From: Maridesulfovibrio sp.
GTDB lineage: Bacteria; Desulfobacterota; Desulfovibrionia; Desulfovibrionales; Desulfovibrionaceae
Assembly (NCBI RefSeq): GCF_963677005.1
Contig: NZ_OY781616.1
Coordinates: 2,985,001-3,049,000 of the forward strand
Length of the DNA: 64,000 nt
Direction: 5' to 3'
Under the pieces are notes generated by a model. It saw only the letters and a program-made list of their open reading frames with translations. It made no database searches and was not told where the DNA came from. Each line of letters starts with the position of its first letter. The first letter of the stretch is position 1. A program made the position numbers and the translations under genes. Of this stretch, positions 26,050-33,392 are shown piece by piece.

Positions 26050-27387
26050 ATGTCGGCTGAGCATAAGAAAATGGGTGTTATCGCCTGTACGGCAGTTGTG
26101 GCCGGAAACATGATGGGATCCGGCATAGCCCTGCTCCCGGCAAACCTCGCCGCCATAGGCAGCATTTCCCTCATAGGATGGGGAGTGGCTCTCCTCGGCG
26201 CGCTGGCTCTTGCCTACGTTTATTCAAGGTTGGGCATGGAGGATCCGCAGGAAGGCGGTCCCATCGCCTATTCCGGCGAAGTTGCACCTATTCTCGGATA
26301 CCAGTCCGGGCTGCTCTACTACCATGCAAACTGGATTGGAAACCTTGCCATTGCCATCACCGGTGTGGACTATCTTTCTGTATTTTTCCCGGCACTTCAG
26401 GACCCGGTCATGTCCGGGATCACTTCCATAGCCATTATCTGGCTGTTCACCGGCATAAACATTCTCGGCGCGGACTGGATAGGGCGGCTGGTATCCATAG
26501 GCGTAGTATTACTGCTCATTCCGGTGATTGTTACCGGCACAGCGGGGTGGATGTTCTTTGACGCATCCCAGTTCAACGCGAACTGGCTGGTCAAGGGCCA
26601 GACGCCCGACTCTGCCGTGCTGGCGGCCATCATTCTCTGCATCTGGAGCTTCATCGGCGTGGAAAGTGCCGCGGTGAACACCGCCGTGGTCAAAGACCCC
26701 AAAAGGACGATACCCTTGTCCACAATGATAGGCACAGCCCTTGCCGGACTGGTCTACATTCTTTCCTGTACAGCCATATCGGGCATGTTCCCTGCGGACA
26801 AGATGGCTGCTTCCGGAGCACCTTTCTCTATGGCCATGGGGCATATCTGCGCAAGCCTGCCTTTTGCGCAATACGTTCCGAAACTTGTTTCGGCTGTCAC
26901 CGCCTTTGCCTGCCTGGCATCGCTCGGCTCCTGGATGATGCTGGTATCACAGGCCGGAAGCAGAGCCGCAAGCGACGGAACCCTGCCGGAAATTTTCGGC
27001 CGCAAAAACAATCACGGCACCCCGGTAATGGGGCTTATACTTTCCTCGATCATGATGAGCATCCTGCTTGTAGTGCTCATGCTGGTTTCCAAGGGTGGAA
27101 ATACCCAGTCCCTGTTCGGCAACATCGCCTCCATCGCCGTGCTGCTGACCCTGCCTCCGTATTTCTACTCCGCACTCAACCTGCTGCGCCGCTACGGTTT
27201 CCATGCCAAGCGGGCCTGGCTGCAGATTACCTCGGCTCTGCTGGCCTGCGGATTCTGCCTTGTGGCGCTTTCCGGAGCGGCCAAAGATGCGCTTATCGGC
27301 TGCATGATCGTCATGCTGTGCACGTTCATCTTTTACGTCGGAAAGGACCGCACCGAATTCGAACGCAAGATCAGACAGGAGTCCTGA
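26050..27387 (+). CDS. cadB: Lysine/cadaverine-type antiporter (CadB-like APC transporter)
   Basis: The 445-residue membrane protein belongs to the basic amino-acid/polyamine antiporter family. Its start (MGVIACTAVVAGNMMGSGIA LLPANLA) and GGPIAYSGE, YYHANWIGNLAI and VGVESAAV-like segments resemble E. coli CadB closely, judged from memory. Such antiporters exchange lysine for cadaverine in acid resistance. No lysine decarboxylase (cadA) or regulator (cadC) is nearby, so the function might be polyamine export or another basic amino acid. AAAGGAG lies 7 bases before the ATG. Confidence 0.75.
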   Translation: MSAEHKKMGVIACTAVVAGNMMGSGIALLPANLAAIGSISLIGWGVALLGALALAYVYSRLGMEDPQEGGPIAYSGEVAPILGYQSGLLYYHANWIGNLAIAITGVDYLSVFFPALQDPVMSGITSIAIIWLFTGINILGADWIGRLVSIGVVLLLIPVIVTGTAGWMFFDASQFNANWLVKGQTPDSAVLAAIILCIWSFIGVESAAVNTAVVKDPKRTIPLSTMIGTALAGLVYILSCTAISGMFPADKMAASGAPFSMAMGHICASLPFAQYVPKLVSAVTAFACLASLGSWMMLVSQAGSRAASDGTLPEIFGRKNNHGTPVMGLILSSIMMSILLVVLMLVSKGGNTQSLFGNIASIAVLLTLPPYFYSALNLLRRYGFHAKRAWLQITSALLACGFCLVALSGAAKDALIGCMIVMLCTFIFYVGKDRTEFERKIRQES

Positions 27388-27412
27388 GTACTGACTGAAG
27401 GAAACTTTTAAT

Positions 27413-27446
27413 CGCGGATACGGACACATTGCATTCCGTATCCGCG
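27413..27446 (+). promoter_or_regulatory. 12-bp hairpin in the leader of the CDF transporter gene
   Basis: CGCGGATACGGA (27413-27424) and TCCGTATCCGCG (27435-27446) pair perfectly around a 10-base loop. No T-run follows on either strand, so it is not a typical terminator. It may regulate translation of the downstream gene or stabilise the mRNA 3' end of the antiporter gene. Confidence 0.45.
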
Positions 27447-27470
27447 AAAACCGGCAAACTCCGCACGCCT

Positions 27471-28421
27471 ATGCCTGAATCACCAAAGAAATATATTTAT
27501 TATTCACTGACAGCCTCCATCGTCACCATGGTTCTCAAAACATGGGCCTGGTACATGACCGACTCGGTCGGTCTGCTCTCGGACGCACTGGAAACTCTGG
27601 TCAACCTGTCCGCGGGCATGCTGGCGCTCGCCTCGCTCAACCTGGCCCTCAAACCGGCGGACGCCGCCCATACCTACGGACACGGCAAGGCCGAATATTT
27701 CTCCAGCGGTGCGGAAGGCATGCTTATCCTCATCGCCGCGGTAGGAATCGTCTATGCTTCTGTCGAACGCTTCGCCAACCCTGCGGTTCCGGACAATCTC
27801 GGTCCCGGCCTGTTCATCGCGCTTCTTTCATCGGTCGTGAACTTCGTAACCGCCCGGATCATGCTCAAGGGAGCAAAAATACATGATTCCATAATTCTGG
27901 AAGCTGACGCAAAACACCTGCTCACCGATGTATGGACATCCGTGGGGCTGGTGGCCGGACTGGGGATCATGCTGTTCACACCGCCTGCATGGTCGGTAAT
28001 CGACCCGATTATCGCGCTCATTATGGCCGGTAACATCGTATTCACCGGATTTTCACTGATCAGAAGATCGTATTCCGGACTGATGGACAACACCCTTCCG
28101 CAGGAAGAACTGCTCGTCATAGACAATGCCATACGCAGATGCGGAGGACAGGATGCGCTCTACCACGGACTGCGCACCCGCAAGGCGGGATCGGACCGCT
28201 TTGTCGATTTCCACCTGCTGCTTCCCGGAGAATCCACCATCGCCAGCTCCCATGAACTGTGCTCGGAGATAGAAACCTGCATCAAGGATGAACTGAACAA
28301 CTGTCAGGTAACCATACACGTGGAACCCAAGGAGGATGAATCCTCCTACGACTGTGAGGAAACCGGCGGGTTGTGCGGCTCACGGATCAGACTTGACGAA
28401 AAGATCGGCAGCGGGAAATGA
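27471..28421 (+). CDS. Cation diffusion facilitator (CDF) family transporter
   Basis: The 316-residue protein is a CDF metal exporter with about six membrane helices. Metal-site motifs are visible: DSVGLLSDALETLVNL in helix II and EADAKHLLTDVWTS in helix V. The HTYGHGKAEYFSSG loop and a cytoplasmic C-terminal domain (HGLRTRKAGSDRFVDFHLLL) follow. I use the ATG at 27471; the TTG at 27429 lies inside the hairpin loop region. The following hydrolase gene overlaps it by four bases (ATGA). Metal specificity (Zn, Fe, Co or others) is unknown. Confidence 0.85.
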   Translation: MPESPKKYIYYSLTASIVTMVLKTWAWYMTDSVGLLSDALETLVNLSAGMLALASLNLALKPADAAHTYGHGKAEYFSSGAEGMLILIAAVGIVYASVERFANPAVPDNLGPGLFIALLSSVVNFVTARIMLKGAKIHDSIILEADAKHLLTDVWTSVGLVAGLGIMLFTPPAWSVIDPIIALIMAGNIVFTGFSLIRRSYSGLMDNTLPQEELLVIDNAIRRCGGQDALYHGLRTRKAGSDRFVDFHLLLPGESTIASSHELCSEIETCIKDELNNCQVTIHVEPKEDESSYDCEETGGLCGSRIRLDEKIGSGK

Positions 28422-29119
28422 CAACGCGATCCAAAACAGTCCGGCAGTTTCATGAAGGCATTGAATTGGAGCATGTCCTGATTTCGCCCGCCGAAGACGG
28501 ACCTCACCCGGCAGTACTGCTCATCCACGAATACACCGGGCTCGATAAAGCCACTCTGGGACATGCCGAACGACTCGCCGAAGCGGGCTTCACGGTACTG
28601 GCGGCAGATTTCTACGGGCGAGACAACCTTCCGGCGGATATTGAACAGGCCCGGTCAATACACCGTTTATATCGCAACGACAGGCTGCTCATGCGCAAAA
28701 GGGCATGCGCCTGTCTGCAAACGCTGCTGAAATGCCCGGAAGCGGACTCCGACACAGTATTCGCCCTCGGCTTTTCATTCGGCGGAGGCTGCGCGCTTGA
28801 ACTTGCCCGCACGGGCGCAAATCTGAAAGGCGCTGTAAGCGTATACGGATATCTTGATACCACCCACCCCGCAGCCGCAGGCGATGTAAAATGCCCTCTG
28901 CTGGCAATATATGTTGAAAACGACCCCGTGGTCCCCGAAGAGCATTTGCTCCAATTCAAAGGGGAGATAAACGATTCTGAAATCGTCTGCAGAATAATCA
29001 GGGTGAAAGATTCGAAACACGGGTTTGCAAAACCGGATTCGGATTGTTTTGACGCCAGGCAGGCGGAGCAGATGTGGTCAACAGTGCTGGAATGGATGAA
29101 ACAAAGCCCCGGCACCTGA
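28418..29119 (+). CDS. Dienelactone hydrolase family protein
   Basis: The 233-residue alpha/beta hydrolase has its nucleophile elbow at GFSFGGG, with Ser where the classical DLH has Cys. The acid is probably in NDPVVPEE and the catalytic His in DSKHGFA. The start overlaps the CDF stop by four bases, so the two are translationally coupled. Substrate is unknown; dienelactone hydrolase family members also act on esters and other lactones. Confidence 0.75.
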   Translation: MTTRSKTVRQFHEGIELEHVLISPAEDGPHPAVLLIHEYTGLDKATLGHAERLAEAGFTVLAADFYGRDNLPADIEQARSIHRLYRNDRLLMRKRACACLQTLLKCPEADSDTVFALGFSFGGGCALELARTGANLKGAVSVYGYLDTTHPAAAGDVKCPLLAIYVENDPVVPEEHLLQFKGEINDSEIVCRIIRVKDSKHGFAKPDSDCFDARQAEQMWSTVLEWMKQSPGT

Positions 29120-29129
29120 GCACCGGGGC
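29106..29129 (-). terminator. Hairpin at the convergent hydrolase/nitroreductase ends
   Basis: GCCCCGG...CCGGGGC (29106-29112 with 29123-29129) forms a 7-bp GC stem. On the minus strand it is followed by TTTGTTT, so it probably terminates the nitroreductase gene; it overlaps the end of the hydrolase gene. Confidence 0.5.
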
Positions 29130-29147
29130 AGAAATTTATGTAGACAG

Positions 29148-29657
29148 CTACCAGTTGTTTCTGTGAACCCGTTCTTCCTTGTAGCGGTCCTTTTTCTTGG
29201 ATTCCTGATCCGGCCAGCCGATAACCAGAAATCCCAGCGGGATGACCTGCTCGGGAAGATTGAAAAGTTTTTTGTAGCCCTGCACCCGCTCCTCAATGGG
29301 ATGTATACCGGTCCAGACAGCGCCCAGTCCGCTGGCACGCACAGCTAGCAGCAGGTTCTCTGTTGCGGCGGAGCAGTCCTGCACCCAGTATCCGGCGTAT
29401 TTTTCCAGACTTAAATCGCCGCAGACAAGAATACCGAGCGGAGCCTTCTTGGCCATTGCGGCGTACTGGTTGATGTCCGAAACAGCATCCAGCTTTTCCC
29501 GGTCATCCACAACAATGAACTGCCACGGCTGCGCATTTCCGGCACTCGGAGCCATCATCGCCGCGCCGAGCAGCTTGCTGATCAACTCTTCACTTACCGG
29601 TTTATCCTCATATTTCCTGATACTTCTGCGGCTGTAAATAGCTTCAAAGACATCCAT
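29148..29657 (-). CDS. Nitroreductase family protein (FMN-dependent)
   Basis: The 169-residue protein has the short nitroreductase fold: the SRRSIRKYEDKPV opening that binds FMN, then APSAGNAQPWQFIVVDD and the C-terminal VIPLGFLVIGWP. It uses NAD(P)H to reduce nitro groups, quinones or flavins. It is shorter than NfsB and resembles a small oxidoreductase of the family found in many anaerobes. AGGAG lies 8 bases before the ATG. Substrate is unknown. Confidence 0.88.
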   Translation of the reverse strand: MDVFEAIYSRRSIRKYEDKPVSEELISKLLGAAMMAPSAGNAQPWQFIVVDDREKLDAVSDINQYAAMAKKAPLGILVCGDLSLEKYAGYWVQDCSAATENLLLAVRASGLGAVWTGIHPIEERVQGYKKLFNLPEQVIPLGFLVIGWPDQESKKKDRYKEERVHRNNW

Positions 29658-29818
29658 TTTTCAATCTCCTGCATGTTGATTTCTACGATGGCGCAATCTT
29701 AACTGAATTTATTATCTGCAATATCATACTTTTTGCTGAATTTCATTCACTCAATACACGTAAACCTGCTGTTGCGTCAGGAAAAACTCTTCCCGGCCTA
29801 AAAAAATACAAATTCTAC

Positions 29819-29846
29819 TTGCATTTCAATCAATCTGTTGTATTCT
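29819..29846 (+). promoter_or_regulatory. Sigma-70-type promoter for the predicted small RNA
   Basis: TTGCAT (29819-29824) and TATTCT (29841-29846) are separated by 16 bases. A start near 29853 would give a transcript ending at the strong terminator at 29942-29963. There is no protein gene between. Confidence 0.55.
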
Positions 29847-29852
29847 ACCAAT

Positions 29853-29963
29853 AATCACACCCCTGATTTGGTTGAAACAGTAAAGTTCCTTACAGTCCAA
29901 CCCCTTTGATGGCGGTGCCGAAATCCTCCCTCGACAAAGACTCGGTGCCGCCATCTTTTTTTT
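29853..29963 (+). ncRNA. Predicted small RNA, about 110 nt
   Basis: A promoter-like element, a structured transcript and an intrinsic terminator are lined up without any reading frame. Inside are two hairpins. The first is GGTTG...CAACC closing an inner GTAA.G-TTC-CTTAC (29870-29902). The second is the terminator, GATGGCGGTGCCGA pairing with TCGGTGCCGCCATC, followed by eight or nine T residues (29955-29963). Both flanking genes are on the other strand, so the terminator has no protein gene to serve on this strand. The exact 5' end is a guess from the promoter. Confidence 0.6.
29908..29963 (+). terminator. Strong intrinsic terminator of the predicted small RNA
   Basis: A 14-bp perfect stem (29908-29921 with 29942-29955) is followed by T8-9. 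It is oriented for plus-strand transcription, although the neighbouring protein genes are on the minus strand. Confidence 0.85.
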
Positions 29964-30043
29964 GTCCAAAAAATGGCTTCGCCCTGTGGATCAATTGCCG
30001 CAGAGGGTCACGTTGAAAAATATATAAGGAAAATGAAAAAACT

Positions 30044-30068
30044 GAGCCATGTTTAAAAAACATGGCTC
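30044..30068 (-). terminator. Terminator of the HD-GYP regulator gene
   Basis: GAGCCATGTTT and AAACATGGCTC (30044-30054 with 30058-30068) form an 11-bp stem 33 bases past the minus-strand stop, followed on that strand by AGTTTTTTC. Confidence 0.8.
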
Positions 30069-30101
30069 GCAGGGATGTAATGGTGGAAGCCGCTTAACGG
30101 A

Positions 30102-31208
30102 TCATCCGTCAGGGAACTCGCGGCGCAGATTGAGGATTTCGTCTATATCGCCAAAAAAAAGATCTGTAAGGAACGGGTCGAACTGCTTACCCTTCGATTC
30201 CATGAAATATTCTTTTATCCGTTCAATATCCCATGCTTTTTTATAAACACGCTCGCTGCCCAAAGCATCAAATACATCTGCAATGGCGGTAATGCGGCCG
30301 TATACGTGCACGTCTTCACCGGAAATTCCACGGGGATAACCCAGTCCATCCCAGCGTTCATGGTGCTCATAGGCTACAATGGCAGCGGCCTTGATGATGG
30401 GGCGGTCAGAATGCTTAAGAATTTCATGCCCGATGGTTGTGTGGGACTCGATTATCTTTCTTTCTTCAGGGGTAAGTTTTCCGGGCTTGTTGAGGATGGT
30501 GTCCGGTATGCCTATCTTGCCCACATCGTGCATGGGGGATGCAAGCCGCAGCAATTGCGCCTCTTCATCGCTCATACCGTTACGCAGGGCCAGAATATAG
30601 GATAGCTCGGCCACCCTGCGCACATGATTGGCAGTCTCGTTGGAGCGGTTTTCAACAACTTCGCCAAGGGTCAGGATTATTTCCTTCTGAGTTTCAATGA
30701 CCTCATCCTGAATGGCCATGAGCGCATCCTGAGTCTCCCGGCGGACTTTAACCTCCCGGCGGAGGTCTTCGGTCCGTTTTTCAACCTCGGCTTCAAGATG
30801 CTCCTTGTAGCGCCTGTTTTCCTTGATCAGCCTCGCCCGTTCCAATCCCTGGCCCAGCACATGTTCGAGGATACTCAAATCCACGATCGGCTTGGTGACA
30901 AAATCCCAGGCTCCCAGACGAACGGCATTGATGGCGTCCTGAATAAGTCCGGCTCCGGAAACAACTATAATCGGGGTGTCCGGGCTTTCCGTGGTTACGG
31001 CCTTGAGCACTTCAAAACCGTCGACCTTGGGCATGTTCAGGTCAACCAGCACGGCATCCGGATTTTCTTTCCTGAAAACATCCAGTCCCTCTTCCCCGTC
31101 ACCGGCTCCGATTATCTCAAAACCTGAATCGCTGAGATAATCGCTTATGGTTTCACGGACAAAAGATTCATCATCAATTACAAGAATTGTTAAATCAGAA
31201 TTATCCAA
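30102..31208 (-). CDS. Response regulator with HD-GYP output domain
   Basis: The 368-residue protein has an N-terminal receiver (ILVIDDE; phospho-acceptor Asp in AVLVDLNMPKVDG), a coiled-coil linker, and a C-terminal HD-GYP domain. The catalytic HD is in MHDVGKIGIPD and the GYP motif is EHHERWDGLGYPRG. HD-GYP domains hydrolyse cyclic di-GMP, so phosphorylation probably controls c-di-GMP breakdown. The start is a TTG at 31206-31208 with AGGGG 7 bases upstream; there is no nearby in-frame ATG. No sensor kinase is adjacent. Confidence 0.9.
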   Translation of the reverse strand: MDNSDLTILVIDDESFVRETISDYLSDSGFEIIGAGDGEEGLDVFRKENPDAVLVDLNMPKVDGFEVLKAVTTESPDTPIIVVSGAGLIQDAINAVRLGAWDFVTKPIVDLSILEHVLGQGLERARLIKENRRYKEHLEAEVEKRTEDLRREVKVRRETQDALMAIQDEVIETQKEIILTLGEVVENRSNETANHVRRVAELSYILALRNGMSDEEAQLLRLASPMHDVGKIGIPDTILNKPGKLTPEERKIIESHTTIGHEILKHSDRPIIKAAAIVAYEHHERWDGLGYPRGISGEDVHVYGRITAIADVFDALGSERVYKKAWDIERIKEYFMESKGKQFDPFLTDLFFGDIDEILNLRREFPDG

Positions 31209-31338
31209 AAGTTACCCCTGGTGCTTTATGCGGAAAATTTACTTTCTCCTCCGGACCGGCAAATCAGAAAACAAAAATAACTACTGACTAAAATTCTTAT
31301 TAAAAAGGGCCGAAAAATCAAGTCCGCAAAACAAAAAA

Positions 31339-31371
31339 CAGTGCCGGAAAGCAAATTACTTTCCGGCACTG
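31339..31371 (-). terminator. Terminator of the cyclophilin gene
   Basis: CAGTGCCGGAAAG pairs with CTTTCCGGCACTG (31339-31351 with 31359-31371, 13 bp). It is followed on the minus strand by TTTTTTGTTTTG, a good U-tract. Confidence 0.85.
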
Positions 31372-31399
31372 CCCTAAAAACTATCAGATAAGGCTTTAA

Positions 31400-31909
31400 T
31401 CAGTCGTCAAAGCGCTTCATGGAGATGATGCTGACCGGATCAACCGGGACATCATCCATGGGACCGTAGGAGCGGGTTTTTACCTTTTTGATCTTCTCAA
31501 CAGCTTCCATGCCGTCAACCACCTTTCCGAATACGCAGTATCCCCAGCCCTGAGGATTCTTGCCGGTGTGGTCCAGAAAGCCGTTATCCTTAACGTTGAT
31601 GAAAAACTGTGCAGTAGCGGAATGGGGGTCCATGGTGCGGGCCATAGCAAGGGTTCCCAGCTCATTTTTAAGGCCGTTGTCTGCTTCGTTTTCAACAGGC
31701 TCATGGGTATCCTTCTGTTTCATGGAAAAATCGAACCCGCCGCCCTGAATCATGAAGTTATTGATAACCCTGTGAAAAAGGGTTCCTTCATAGAATCCTT
31801 CATCTACATAACGCAGAAAATTTTCCACTGTCTTGGGTGCTTCCTTCTCGAAAAGCTCAATGAGCACTTCGCCTTCAGGGGTTTCCATCAGTACCATGGG
31901 ATTGGCCAT
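31400..31909 (-). CDS. ppiB: Peptidyl-prolyl cis-trans isomerase, cyclophilin type
   Basis: The 169-residue protein has a single cyclophilin domain, without a signal peptide, and should catalyse proline isomerisation in the cytoplasm. FHRVINNFMIQGGGFD contains the catalytic Arg and the conserved Phe/Met, and SATAQFFINVKDN and GYCVFGKVVDGMEAV are typical. GGAGG lies 8 bases before the ATG. The DUF401 gene is upstream on the same strand after a 49-base spacer. Confidence 0.92.
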   Translation of the reverse strand: MANPMVLMETPEGEVLIELFEKEAPKTVENFLRYVDEGFYEGTLFHRVINNFMIQGGGFDFSMKQKDTHEPVENEADNGLKNELGTLAMARTMDPHSATAQFFINVKDNGFLDHTGKNPQGWGYCVFGKVVDGMEAVEKIKKVKTRSYGPMDDVPVDPVSIISMKRFDD

Positions 31910-31958
31910 ATTATATTCCTCCGATTTTTTCTTAGCATTAATTCAAGGGAAGTTACCC

Positions 31959-33245
31959 TTACAATAAAATGAAAAAGTAAGCTACTCCGAGCATCATGAG
32001 TACGAGGCTGGGAACGGCAACCTGCTTCCATGAGGAATACATGTCAACCTTGAAGTATTCGCAGGTAAGCAGAAAGCATATGTGCAGCGGCGACGCCATT
32101 ATCCCGGAAAAACCTGAAAACATGCACAGCACCATCCAGGCGGGCAATTGGTCGGAAAGTCCGGAGGCATGAACTAGTCCTACGACCAGAGGCATGGCGG
32201 AGCCGACAAAGGCCATGGTGATCCCGGAAATGAATCCTACGAGGAAAGGCACCAGAACCGCCGCCGCGACAAGTGCTGTCTCCCCTCCGGCCATGCGCGA
32301 AAGTTCATCAATCAAACCGCTTGCGCCCAGAATATCCTTGAACACGAAAACACAGAGAATCATGAATACCATGTTCAGGAACCGTTTTTCCAGCAATAGC
32401 GAGCGGACAAGCGGCAGGGAACCGGGATTGGCAAAAACTACGCACAGCACTGCCGCTGTCAGGGCGAGCACGATTCCGGACTCGAAAGGAATGTCCGGAA
32501 AAAGCGCGGCCAGCGTCCCTTCAAAAAAAAGCGCTCCGACGATGGCGGTTATGAGCGGCAGCCCTTCAACAAGAATTCTTCTGACTCCGGTCCTGGCAGG
32601 TCCATCTCCCTGTGAATTACCGTTATTGGCCATAGGCAGCACAGACGGCCGCAGGAAGAAAAACCAGCCGAGCGCAATACACGCCAGAGACCCCGGAAAA
32701 GTATAGCTGATGAGCTTGAAGATGGGCATGGAGCAAAGTGCCGCAGCCAGAATCATTCCCGGATAGAGCGGCCAGGTAAGTTCCCAGACATGACGGAACC
32801 AGTAGTTGATGACCGCCTTTTCCCTTGAGGAAACATCCAGTCCTCCGGCTGCCTCCTGAATCATGGGAGCTGAAAAAATGGCACCTCCGGGCATGGGCAG
32901 AAGACCGATCAGGGCCGGAAAAAACACCAGCCGCAACCGGGGGCTGCGCAGATACCCGGTCAGGGATTCCATAATTCTGGAAGCCTGTCCCGTGCGTTCA
33001 AGCAAGCCGCTAAGCACCATGATAAGAGCCACAATCAGGGCAAGAAACAGGGTTTTGGAGTCAGCCAGGGCACTGAGCGAAACCTGAATGAAACTGCCCG
33101 CCCCCATGGAGGTGAATACGGCCATGACCACCGCACCTATGAGTATTGAAGGACCGACTCCAAGGCGCATCCTTATTCCGACAAGCATGCATGCAAAGAC
33201 TGAAATAATCTTGATAAGAGGTAAAAAACCGGCGAGGAAATCCAT
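31959..33245 (-). CDS. DUF401 family integral membrane protein
   Basis: The 428-residue protein has about 11 hydrophobic helices and matches the DUF401 family in its conserved segments: LLPMPGGAIFSAPMIQEAAG, WFRHVWELTWPLYPG and GIMASPLHICFLLTCEYF. Homologues look like ion or organic-acid transporters, but none has an established function to my knowledge. The start ATG has GAAGG 6 bases upstream. It lies upstream of the cyclophilin gene and downstream of the large sensor kinase. Confidence 0.75.
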   Translation of the reverse strand: MDFLAGFLPLIKIISVFACMLVGIRMRLGVGPSILIGAVVMAVFTSMGAGSFIQVSLSALADSKTLFLALIVALIMVLSGLLERTGQASRIMESLTGYLRSPRLRLVFFPALIGLLPMPGGAIFSAPMIQEAAGGLDVSSREKAVINYWFRHVWELTWPLYPGMILAAALCSMPIFKLISYTFPGSLACIALGWFFFLRPSVLPMANNGNSQGDGPARTGVRRILVEGLPLITAIVGALFFEGTLAALFPDIPFESGIVLALTAAVLCVVFANPGSLPLVRSLLLEKRFLNMVFMILCVFVFKDILGASGLIDELSRMAGGETALVAAAVLVPFLVGFISGITMAFVGSAMPLVVGLVHASGLSDQLPAWMVLCMFSGFSGIMASPLHICFLLTCEYFKVDMYSSWKQVAVPSLVLMMLGVAYFFILL

Positions 33246-33392
33246 TGGGAACCTTCTATGTGAAAATCAGATTATTAAGGAAAGAAAATCGGCGGAAGAA
33301 CGACTGACAGCAAAGAGCATGACACCAAGAAAGAGAAATTGCAAAGAGAGAATGGATGGCCCATAGCCACACAGAATGAAGATGTACCCGAA

